Below are positions 1 through 5,525 of a DNA stretch of 6,221 nucleotides, one piece after another (position 1 is the first letter of the stretch; each line of letters opens with the position of its first letter). Below the pieces are notes generated by a model. The model saw only the letters and a list, made by a program, of their open reading frames with translations. It made no database searches and had not been told where the DNA came from. The translations under genes and the position numbers were made by a program. The DNA comes from Gammaproteobacteria bacterium UBA3498 (GTDB lineage: Bacteria; Pseudomonadota; Gammaproteobacteria; Pseudomonadales; Pseudohongiellaceae): contig DFQD01000241.1 of the NCBI GenBank assembly GCA_002377605.1, positions 1 to 6,221 of the forward strand, given 5' to 3'.

Positions 1-88
1 GGGTAACTTCCGAATACAGCTGTTTTACTATGAAATCATTTACAGCAAGGAAGTCTGATTCGACGACTGCGTGGATATCTTGGTGCAT
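1..88 (-). CDS. ispB: Polyprenyl (octaprenyl-type) diphosphate synthase, N-terminal fragment
   Basis: Only the first 29 codons are present; the gene runs off the left edge. The reverse strand from the ATG at 88 reads MHQDIHAVVESDFLAVNDFI and continues VKQLYSEVT. This aligns by memory with the Pseudomonas IspB start, where a short acidic lead-in is followed by a DFxAVxxxIxxQL motif. IspB is known to extend farnesyl diphosphate with isopentenyl units to build the ubiquinone side chain in the cytoplasm; its catalytic DDxxD motifs would lie outside the window. Divergent orientation next to rplU is the usual gammaproteobacterial arrangement and supports the call. The start is chosen by this alignment; no strong ribosome binding site precedes it. 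Its promoter is probably the one at 162-190. Confidence 0.85.
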   Translation of the reverse strand, partial: MHQDIHAVVESDFLAVNDFIVKQLYSEVT

Positions 89-161
89 CTTTGAAGTAGA
101 CCCAAAATAATCAAGAAAGAGGGCGGTTTTTATTACTATCGAGCCCGTCATTAGTGTGTGC

Positions 162-190
162 ATGCTATGGAGCAGCATTCAGGCTGTCAA
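162..190 (-). promoter_or_regulatory. Sigma70-type promoter for ispB
   Basis: On the minus strand a perfect -35 box TTGACA (plus-strand 185-190) is followed after exactly 17 bases by TAGCAT (162-167), which matches four of six positions of the -10 consensus. Transcription would start near 155 and give an ispB leader of about 65 bases. It faces away from the rplU promoter, so the gap is a divergent promoter region. This is prediction from sequence only. Confidence 0.6.
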
Positions 191-271
191 GTCGAGGAAA
201 ACCCAAGAAATTCGATAGATGTGGAGTGTTTCCCCGATGTGTGATGTAAAGCTTTTCTAGCAGAAATCGGC

Positions 272-300
272 TTGCTTCAGGACGAGCGATCCCGTAAAAT
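272..300 (+). promoter_or_regulatory. Sigma70-type promoter for rplU-rpmA
   Basis: TTGCTT (272-277) and TAAAAT (295-300) are separated by 17 bases, a near-consensus pair. The bases directly after the -10 box are GCCGCCCC, a GC-rich discriminator of the kind known at stringently controlled ribosomal promoters; control by ppGpp here is inference. The transcript would begin near 307, leaving a leader of about 54 bases that holds the hairpin at 311-343. Confidence 0.65.
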
Positions 301-310
301 GCCGCCCCTC

Positions 311-350
311 GAAGGAGTGGGTCTTTATTGTTCCCATTCCTTTAATTTTT
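311..350 (+). promoter_or_regulatory. rplU leader hairpin with U-rich tail (possible attenuator)
   Basis: GAAGGAGTGGG (311-321) pairs with CCCATTCCTTT (333-343) over 11 base pairs, two of them G-U, around an 11-base loop. The bases 341-350 are TTTAATTTTT, so the hairpin plus U-rich tail has the shape of an intrinsic terminator lying just ahead of the rplU ribosome binding site. The 3' arm could instead pair with that site (338-342 with 355-359). Whether it ends transcription, senses L21, or only protects the 5' end cannot be told from sequence. Confidence 0.45.
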
Positions 351-358
351 GGAGAAGG
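351..358 (+). promoter_or_regulatory. rplU ribosome binding site (fixes the start)
   Basis: GGAGAAGG lies two bases before the ATG at 361; its GGAG core is six bases away. An in-frame TTG at 349 overlaps this site and cannot be the start. The ATG at 361 gives an MYAVIESGGKQHRV N-terminus that matches the L21 family exactly. Confidence 0.8.
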
Positions 359-360
359 AC

Positions 361-672
361 ATGTACGCGGTAATCGAGAGCGGTGGTAAGCAGCATAGGG
401 TAGAAGAAGGGGAAACTCTTCAGCTTGAGAAATTGGATGCTACTGCTGGTGACAAAGTGAAGTTCGATAAGATCTTGTTGGTAGGCGAAGGCGATTCAGT
501 AAAGATTGGGACTCCATATTTGAAAGATAGTCAGGTCGAGGCTGAAGTGCTAAAACAAGGTCGAGGCGGCAAGATTAAGATCATCAAATTCAATCGCCGT
601 AAGCACTATAAAAAGCAGCAGGGGCATCGTCAGTTGTTTACTGAAGTGAAGATTACTGGCATCAAGGCTTAA
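361..672 (+). CDS. rplU: 50S ribosomal protein L21
   Basis: The 103-residue product equals the length of E. coli L21 and is recognisable along its whole length: MYAVIESGGKQHRV at the N-terminus, then a basic C-terminal block around residues 73-94 with KFNRRKHYKKQQGHRQ and a KITGI ending. L21 is known to bind 23S rRNA in the large subunit, with L20 as a neighbour. I start at 361 rather than at an upstream in-frame TTG (349) because of the family N-terminus and the ribosome binding site at 351-358. The gene heads the rplU-rpmA transcript, 12 bases before rpmA. Expression is probably controlled at the promoter by its GC-rich discriminator and perhaps by the leader hairpin. Confidence 0.98.
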   Translation: MYAVIESGGKQHRVEEGETLQLEKLDATAGDKVKFDKILLVGEGDSVKIGTPYLKDSQVEAEVLKQGRGGKIKIIKFNRRKHYKKQQGHRQLFTEVKITGIKA

Positions 673-684
673 CCAGGGGCATTT

Positions 685-942
685 ATGGCACATAAAAAAG
701 CAGGCGGTAGTACTAATAACGGTCGCGATTCCATATCTAAGCGCCTTGGTGTTAAATTGTTTGGTGGCCAGCAAGTTAAAGCTGGAAACATCATAGTAAG
801 GCAACGGGGAACCAAGTTTCACCCAGGAGAGAATGTTGGTTGTGGCAAAGACCACACTCTCTTCGCGAAAGCAGATGGTGTCGTTAAGTTTGCAGAAAAA
901 GGCCCACATAGTCGAAAATTCGTCAGTGTCGAAACGGCCTAG
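685..942 (+). CDS. rpmA: 50S ribosomal protein L27
   Basis: The 85-residue product equals E. coli L27 in length and shows the family landmarks: MAHKKAGGST at the start, GRDSISKRLGVK, IIVRQRGTKFHPGENVGCGKDHTLFA and a KGPHSRKFVSV ending. L27 sits near the peptidyl transferase centre, and its flexible N-terminus reaches toward the tRNA acceptor ends. The protein begins directly with the mature sequence, without the cleaved leader seen in Firmicutes. A ribosome binding site AGGGG (675-679) stands five bases before the ATG. Only 12 bases separate it from rplU, so the two are co-transcribed. A strong terminator follows 17 bases after the stop codon. Confidence 0.98.
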   Translation: MAHKKAGGSTNNGRDSISKRLGVKLFGGQQVKAGNIIVRQRGTKFHPGENVGCGKDHTLFAKADGVVKFAEKGPHSRKFVSVETA

Positions 943-959
943 TTCATTGAGAATTTGAG

Positions 960-989
960 AAAAGCCCCGTCAGTCGACGGGGCTTTTTT
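960..989 (+). terminator. Intrinsic terminator after rpmA
   Basis: AAAGCCCCGTC (961-971) and GACGGGGCTTT (976-986) form a perfect 11-base-pair stem around the four-base loop AGTC, and a run of six T (984-989) follows. It should end much of the rplU-rpmA transcript and lower expression of obgE relative to the ribosomal genes. No convincing promoter is visible between it and obgE, so obgE may depend on read-through or on a promoter I cannot recognise. Confidence 0.92.
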
Positions 990-1019
990 ATTTGTGAAAG
1001 CGTAAGTCTGAGTTTTACC

Positions 1020-2174
1020 ATGAAATTCGTCGACGAAGCAGAAATAACAGTAGAAGCTGGAAAGGGCGGCAATGGTTGCTTGAGTTTTCGTCGTGAAAAA
1101 TACGTTGAGAAGGGTGGTCCTGATGGCGGTGATGGTGGCGATGGAGGCAACGTGTTTATGCAGGCCGATGCAGCGCTAAATACACTTGTAGATTTTCGTT
1201 TTCAACCAAGATATCGCGCTCAAGCCGGTCAGACTGGTCAAGGTAAAAATTGTACCGGACGCAGTGGTGCTGATTTGTTAATTAAAGTGCCAGTAGGAAC
1301 CAGTGTAATTGATGTAAATACCGAAGAACTAATTGCCGACTTAGACAATAAAAATGAACCTGTTATGGTGGCTCGTGGTGGTCATCATGGCATGGGCAAC
1401 ACTCGGTTTAAATCCAGCACTAATCGGGCACCACGCAAGACCACTAATGGCACACCAGGCGAGAAACGGACACTACAACTCCAGCTGCGCTTGGTCGCAG
1501 ACGTTGGTCTGCTAGGATTTCCAAATGCGGGTAAATCAACATTGGTTCGCGCAGTTTCTGCCGCTAAACCGAAGGTAGCTGATTATCCCTTTACTACACT
1601 TACGCCAAATCTAGGTGTGGTCAGCCTGGGGATGGAGCGTTCATTCGTGATCGCTGATATACCAGGATTAATCGAAGGTGCTTCGGAAGGCGCGGGTTTG
1701 GGTTTTCGTTTTTTAAAGCATCTTTCCCGTACGCGAATACTCTTACATTTGATCGATGTCCTGCCTGCGGACAATAGCGATCCACTAGAGAGTGCGAAAC
1801 AGATTGAGCAAGAACTGGAAAAGTTCAGCCCTACCCTAGCCAAAAAAGAACGCATATTGGTTTTGAATAAAATCGACTTGATATCAGAACAAAAATTAAA
1901 GGAATTTGAAGTAAATCTTCAGGAAAAGCTTAAACGGGAAGGTCCAATCTTTAAAATTGCCGCTATTAATAAACAAGGCTGCGATGAATTGTGCAAGTAC
2001 TTGATGGAATCGATCGAATCACATCGCAGTAAATTGGTAAAAGATGACGAGTATAAGAAAGAACTACAGCAGCTTGAAAAGGACATGGCTTTTGAAATTC
2101 GTCGAACAATTAGAAGCACTAAACCTAGCAAAGTAGCTGACGACTATTCTTTGGAAGAGGCTTGGGACGTTTAG
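1020..2174 (+). CDS. obgE: Obg-family GTPase ObgE/CgtA
   Basis: The product is 384 residues. Residues 1-159 form the glycine-rich Obg fold, including GGPDGGDGGDGGNV at 32-45. The GTPase domain follows with the P-loop GFPNAGKST (166-174), switch I DYPFTTLTPN (188-197), DIPGLIEGA (213-221), NKID (283-286) and a G5 loop reading AAINKQG (314-320), where serine is the more common first residue. Family knowledge: ObgE binds the 50S subunit, acts late in its assembly, binds ppGpp and links ribosome maturation to growth; its place beside rplU-rpmA fits. The C-terminus ends in YSLEEAWDV and lacks the long acidic tail of the E. coli protein. The ribosome binding site is weak (TGAG, 1009-1012). proB starts eight bases after the stop. 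Confidence 0.97.
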   Translation: MKFVDEAEITVEAGKGGNGCLSFRREKYVEKGGPDGGDGGDGGNVFMQADAALNTLVDFRFQPRYRAQAGQTGQGKNCTGRSGADLLIKVPVGTSVIDVNTEELIADLDNKNEPVMVARGGHHGMGNTRFKSSTNRAPRKTTNGTPGEKRTLQLQLRLVADVGLLGFPNAGKSTLVRAVSAAKPKVADYPFTTLTPNLGVVSLGMERSFVIADIPGLIEGASEGAGLGFRFLKHLSRTRILLHLIDVLPADNSDPLESAKQIEQELEKFSPTLAKKERILVLNKIDLISEQKLKEFEVNLQEKLKREGPIFKIAAINKQGCDELCKYLMESIESHRSKLVKDDEYKKELQQLEKDMAFEIRRTIRSTKPSKVADDYSLEEAWDV

Positions 2175-2176
2175 GT
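2173..2176 (+). promoter_or_regulatory. proB ribosome binding site overlapping the obgE stop codon
   Basis: AGGT shares two bases with the obgE TAG stop (2172-2174) and lies six bases before the proB ATG at 2183. A ribosome finishing obgE would sit over this site, so translational coupling is likely. It also favours the ATG at 2183 over an in-frame TTG at 2162 inside obgE. Confidence 0.55.
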
Positions 2177-2182
2177 AATGTT

Positions 2183-3298
2183 ATGCGTGAAAAACTAAAA
2201 ACTGCTAAGCGTTGGGTTGTTAAGGTCGGTAGTTCCTTGGTTACTAACAGTGGACTGGGCCTGGACAAAGGCGCCATCGCTCATTGGGCCGAGCAGCTAG
2301 TAAATTTACAACAGCAGGGAATAAAGTTCGTGCTGGTTTCATCCGGAGCGGTGGCGGAAGGGGTCTCTCGTCTTAATTTGAAGGCACGACCAAAAGAAAT
2401 TCATTTGCAGCAGGCCGCTGCCGCGGTTGGACAGATGGGGTTAATACAAGCCTATGCAAGTTGCTTTATGCGACAGAACGTTCACACAGCACAGATACTT
2501 TTAAGCCACGAAGACCTTTCGGATCGTACCCGATACTTAAATGCTCGCAGCACACTTTCGACCTTGCTCGAAATGGGTGTGATTCCTGTGGTTAATGAAA
2601 ATGATACGGTAGCGACAGCAGAATTATGTTTTGGCGATAATGATACGCTGGCAGCGTTAGTAGCAAATCTAATCAATGCTGAAGTAATGATCGTACTCAC
2701 AGATCAGGAAGGGCTCTATAGCGCTGATCCGCGCTTCCATAGTTCCGCGGAGTTTATTGAGTCGGCTTCTGCTAATGATGCCAAATTAATGGAGTACGCT
2801 GGAAAAGGAACAAGTCTTGGGCGCGGTGGTATGTTTACTAAAATATCTGCTGCAAAGTTAGCTGCTCGATCAGGAACTAGCACTGTTATTACAAAAGGTA
2901 CAGATAGCGACGTATTACTTCGCGTTGCTAATGGAGAAAACCTGGGAACTTTACTTGAAGCTGATAGCGAACCCATGGCTGCTAGAAAGCAGTGGTTAGC
3001 AGGGCAATTAACGTTAAAGGGCTCGCTGGTTTTAGATGACGGTGCAGTAAAAGTTCTAACTAAATCAGGAAAAAGTTTGCTTGCAGTGGGAATCAAACAA
3101 GTAGAGGGTAAATTTTCCCGTGGCGACGTGGTTGCTTGTCTAGATGAGTCAGGATCCGAAATCGCGCGAGGATTGGCGAACTACGATATGGGGGAAGTTC
3201 AGACTTTAATGGGACAAAGCAGTGAAAAAATATCTGAACTCTTAGGTTATGCGGGTGAAGAGGAGATTATTCATCGGGATAATATGATATTGAGCTAA
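2183..3298 (+). CDS. proB: Glutamate 5-kinase
   Basis: The 371-residue product is close to E. coli ProB (367) and very similar to the Pseudomonas protein. The amino-acid kinase domain covers about residues 8-250, with KVGSS (14-18), VSSGAV (52-57), NENDTV (138-143), GDNDTL (151-156), LTDQEGLY (172-179) and GRGGMFTK (213-220). A PUA domain fills about 275-360. The enzyme uses ATP to phosphorylate glutamate at its gamma carboxyl, the first step of proline synthesis in the cytoplasm; the family enzyme is inhibited by proline. I start at the ATG at 2183 because the Pseudomonas N-terminus aligns there (RWVVKVGS close behind) and a ribosome binding site precedes it. It follows obgE by eight bases. 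proA, its pathway partner, is not beside it, as is usual in this lineage. A terminator follows. Confidence 0.97.
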   Translation: MREKLKTAKRWVVKVGSSLVTNSGLGLDKGAIAHWAEQLVNLQQQGIKFVLVSSGAVAEGVSRLNLKARPKEIHLQQAAAAVGQMGLIQAYASCFMRQNVHTAQILLSHEDLSDRTRYLNARSTLSTLLEMGVIPVVNENDTVATAELCFGDNDTLAALVANLINAEVMIVLTDQEGLYSADPRFHSSAEFIESASANDAKLMEYAGKGTSLGRGGMFTKISAAKLAARSGTSTVITKGTDSDVLLRVANGENLGTLLEADSEPMAARKQWLAGQLTLKGSLVLDDGAVKVLTKSGKSLLAVGIKQVEGKFSRGDVVACLDESGSEIARGLANYDMGEVQTLMGQSSEKISELLGYAGEEEIIHRDNMILS

Positions 3299-3330
3299 CA
3301 TGGCGCACTTACTAGAAAAGCACATGTATA

Positions 3331-3359
3331 AAAAACCGGCCTAAGCCGGTTTTTGTTTT
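3331..3359. terminator. Bidirectional intrinsic terminator between proB and rpsT
   Basis: AAAAACCGGC (3331-3340) and GCCGGTTTTT (3345-3354) make a perfect ten-base-pair stem with loop CTAA. On the plus strand the 3' side runs TTTTTGTTTT, ending the obgE-proB transcript. On the minus strand the matching A-rich side reads as a T run, ending rpsT. The two genes converge with 70 bases between their stop codons, so one hairpin can serve both. Confidence 0.9.
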
Positions 3360-3368
3360 CTGGTCAAT

Positions 3369-3632
3369 CTACTTCAATGTTTTAACTGCAGCGTTCAGTC
3401 GGCTCTTATGCCGAGCTGCTTTATTCTTGTGAATAATGCCCTTATCAGCCATGCGGTCAATAACGGGTACAGCATTGCTATAGGCTAATGTTGCCGCTGC
3501 GTGATCGCCGCTTTCGATTGCGGCGTCTACCTTCTTTATAGATGTACGCACCATTGATCGAAAAGAGGCGCTGTGGCGACGTCTTGTTTCACCTTGCCTC
3601 GCACGCTTGCGAGCTTGTGGAGAATTTGCCAA
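3369..3632 (-). CDS. rpsT: 30S ribosomal protein S20
   Basis: The 87-residue product equals E. coli S20 in length. It has the MANSPQARKRARQ start, a basic helical body with RRRHSASFRSMVRTSIKKV (residues 17-35), and the signature KGIIHKNKAARHKSRL (64-79). S20 is known to bind 16S rRNA early in 30S assembly as a three-helix bundle. The start codon is TTG, with AGGAG (plus 3639-3643) six bases upstream; no ATG is in frame nearby. E. coli rpsT also starts with UUG, and there the poor start codon takes part in S20 repressing its own translation, so the same control is likely here. The gene is a single-gene transcript read against its neighbours, with a promoter at 3710-3738 and a terminator at 3331-3359. 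Confidence 0.97.
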   Translation of the reverse strand: MANSPQARKRARQGETRRRHSASFRSMVRTSIKKVDAAIESGDHAAATLAYSNAVPVIDRMADKGIIHKNKAARHKSRLNAAVKTLK

Positions 3633-3638
3633 ACCTAA

Positions 3639-3643
3639 CTCCT
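3639..3643 (-). promoter_or_regulatory. rpsT ribosome binding site (supports the TTG start)
   Basis: The minus strand reads AGGAG six bases before the TTG at 3632-3630. A strong site at ideal spacing, plus the match to the S20 N-terminus right after it, makes the TTG start secure despite being a poor codon. Confidence 0.8.
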
Positions 3644-3709
3644 ATGTCTTCTTAATCGTAATCTGTATTGAGGCTCAAATTTCGAGTTGCCGCCTGTCAA
3701 AGGTGCGAC

Positions 3710-3738
3710 ACTATGCCGTTTTCACTAAGCGATGTCAA
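3710..3738 (-). promoter_or_regulatory. Sigma70-type promoter for rpsT
   Basis: On the minus strand a perfect TTGACA (plus 3733-3738) is followed after 17 bases by CATAGT (plus 3710-3715), four of six matches to the -10 consensus. Transcription would start near 3703, leaving a leader of about 70 bases. A second TTGACA at plus 3695-3700 lies inside this leader but has no acceptable -10 partner. Confidence 0.55.
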
Positions 3739-3783
3739 TAGAATGGGATGGTCTCTGATTCCTACTTTTATGGCGTCGAATAC

Positions 3784-3812
3784 TTAACTAATTCAACTGC
3801 TTATCCGATATT
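3784..3812 (+). promoter_or_regulatory. Candidate promoter for murJ
   Basis: TTAACT (3784-3789) and GATATT (3807-3812) are 17 bases apart, each matching four of six consensus positions. Transcription would start near 3819, almost on top of the GTG at 3822, so a promoter here favours the later ATG (3897) as the murJ start. The region is AT-rich and such pairs arise by chance, so this is a weak call. Confidence 0.3.
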
Positions 3813-3896
3813 TCATTTAGAGTGTTTCGTGCTTTTGAGACCGTATCCCATTCGCCCGGGAACTGCGATAATCCACCAAGCCTTGCAGTGAATAAT

Positions 3897-5492
3897 ATGT
3901 CTGATATGCAAACGGACTCTGAGAGAGTCGATACAAGTGCGTCCCGCACAACCGATCAGGAAAGCGGTCTTTTAAAAGCCAGTGGTGTAACTGGTTCCAT
4001 GACTATGGTTTCCCGAGTGCTTGGGTTAATTCGGGATATCGTTATCGCCCGCGTGTTTGGCATATCGGATGCAACGGACGCATTTTTTCTTGCCAATAAG
4101 ATCCCTAATTTCATGCGTCGCCTGTTCGCAGAAGGTGCGTTTAATCAGGCATTTGTGCCGGTACTTTCCGAATACCGCACGCAAAAATCACATACAGAGG
4201 TCCAGGGACTTATAAATGCAGTAAGTGTAAGTCTCGGTGGATTTCTGCTCTTAGTTACGGGTGTTGTGATCATCATAGCGCCGTTGTTAGCAGTTCCTAT
4301 TGCCTATGGATTTACTGACGAACCGGAAAAATTTGACCTGTTTGTCGAAATGATGAGGATAACATTTCCTTATTTATTGCTTATCGCCATGACTGCCTTG
4401 TGCAGCGCAATCTTAAATTCATATGGAAAATTTGCTATTCCCGCAATTACCCCAGCGTTACTTAATATTTCTCTTATTGGTTCCTCATTTCTGCTTGTGC
4501 CTTATATGCGCGAACCAGAATTAGCTCTTGCTTGGGCAGTATTAATCGCCGGATTTGCTCAGTTGTTTTTTCAATTGCCCTTTCTGCAACGTATTAATCT
4601 ATTGCCAAAGCCGAAAAGAAATAAGTCTCATGAAGGGGTAGCGAGAATCAAAAAGTTAATGCTGCCTGCGCTGTTTGGTGTTTCTGTAACTCAAATTAAT
4701 CTGATGCTGGATGTGTTTATAGCATCCCTATTAACAACTGGCAGTATTTCCTGGCTCTATTATTCTGATCGTTTAATGGAATTACCCCTTGGTACCTTTG
4801 GTATTGCTATCGCCATTGTTGTATTGCCTAGCCTTTCTCGCAAACACGCGGAAGCATCAACTGCAGAATTTGCAGCAACTTTAGATTGGGCATTTCGTTT
4901 AGTTTGTCTGATTGCGATACCTGCATCCGTGGCCTTGATGCTAATTGCTGAACCATTATTAGTTACACTTTTTCAGAATGAAAACTTTCCTGCTTCCGAT
5001 GTGATTGGTTCTGCCGGCTCATTGCGAGCCTATTCTCTTGGTTTAATAGCTTTCATGGCTATCAAGATTTTTTCGTCAGGTTTCTATGCTCGGCAAAACA
5101 CTTCTACACCGGTGCGCATTGGTATTATTGCCATGACTTCAAACATGGTAATGAACATTATCTTTTATTTAAATGGTCTCGCTCATGTAGGGTTAGCATT
5201 GGCCACTAGTTTGGCAGCATTTCTTAATGCTGGATTGTTACTGCGAGGACTATTCAGTGACAAAGTTTTTTATTTACAACCAGGTTGGGCCTTCTTTCTT
5301 CTGCGAATAGTTCTTGCAAACGCGGTAATGGTTATATTTCTAATCTACTTTGCTGGCGAATGGCAAGACTGGTTGGAATGGACTATCTCTGCTCAAGTCT
5401 TGCGCCTCGCTGTACTTGTAGTGGGTGGCATGGGTGTCTATGGCGTGGTTTTGTTCACCTTCGGCTTGCGCTGGCGCCATATCTATCGCTAA
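3897..5492 (+). CDS. murJ: Lipid II flippase MurJ
   Basis: From the ATG at 3897 the product is 531 residues (E. coli MurJ 511). It is a polytopic inner-membrane protein of the MOP superfamily, with hydrophobic segments throughout the length as expected for 14 helices. Landmarks are SMTMVSRVLGLIRD (34-47), NKIPNFMRRLFAEGAFNQAF (67-86) and YYSDRLMELP (288-297). The arginines known to be essential in E. coli (R18, R24, R52, R270) correspond to R40, R46, R74 and R292. It moves lipid-linked peptidoglycan precursor across the inner membrane. The start is uncertain: a GTG at 3822 would add 25 residues and a GTG at 3888 would add three; no candidate has a strong ribosome binding site. Even from 3897 the protein carries about 22 extra hydrophilic residues before the first helix. 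A gene for a DUF2007 protein follows after 33 bases with no terminator. Confidence 0.96.
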   Translation: MSDMQTDSERVDTSASRTTDQESGLLKASGVTGSMTMVSRVLGLIRDIVIARVFGISDATDAFFLANKIPNFMRRLFAEGAFNQAFVPVLSEYRTQKSHTEVQGLINAVSVSLGGFLLLVTGVVIIIAPLLAVPIAYGFTDEPEKFDLFVEMMRITFPYLLLIAMTALCSAILNSYGKFAIPAITPALLNISLIGSSFLLVPYMREPELALAWAVLIAGFAQLFFQLPFLQRINLLPKPKRNKSHEGVARIKKLMLPALFGVSVTQINLMLDVFIASLLTTGSISWLYYSDRLMELPLGTFGIAIAIVVLPSLSRKHAEASTAEFAATLDWAFRLVCLIAIPASVALMLIAEPLLVTLFQNENFPASDVIGSAGSLRAYSLGLIAFMAIKIFSSGFYARQNTSTPVRIGIIAMTSNMVMNIIFYLNGLAHVGLALATSLAAFLNAGLLLRGLFSDKVFYLQPGWAFFLLRIVLANAVMVIFLIYFAGEWQDWLEWTISAQVLRLAVLVVGGMGVYGVVLFTFGLRWRHIYR

Positions 5493-5525
5493 GCTTTCTT
5501 TAAGACAGTAGCAAATGGCGGTCCC

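Noticed and set aside
254..266. Inverted repeat TTTCT-AGC-AGAAA upstream of the rplU -35 box
   Set aside because: Five-base arms are too short to set apart from chance, and no known operator matches.
328..345. Five-codon leader frame (TTG TTC CCA TTC CTT TAA) behind AAGGAG at 312-317
   Set aside because: The start is TTG, the spacing of ten is long, and the site lies inside the hairpin; it is too short to tell from chance.
349..360. In-frame TTG upstream of rplU that would add four residues (MEKD)
   Set aside because: It overlaps the ribosome binding site GGAGAAGG, and the L21 family starts at MYAV, encoded from 361.
550..909. Antisense open frame of 119 codons across rplU and rpmA
   Set aside because: It lies fully opposite two certain ribosomal genes, shows no recognisable family, and is explained by their codon pattern.
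2162..2182. In-frame TTG start for proB inside the end of obgE
   Set aside because: It has no ribosome binding site and the family N-terminus aligns with the ATG at 2183, which has AGGT at good spacing.
2716..3096. Antisense open frame of 126 codons opposite proB
   Set aside because: It is opposite a highly conserved kinase and shows no motif or ribosome binding site.
3695..3700. Second TTGACA on the minus strand as a second rpsT promoter (E. coli has two)
   Set aside because: No acceptable -10 box occurs 15-19 bases downstream; it lies in the leader of the better promoter.
5285..5503. Open frame in another phase inside the 3' end of murJ
   Set aside because: murJ is intact across it, and the frame has no family features.
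5493..5525. Possible terminator between murJ and the DUF2007 gene
   Set aside because: There is only a weak GCTA/TAGC pairing with no GC stem and no T run.
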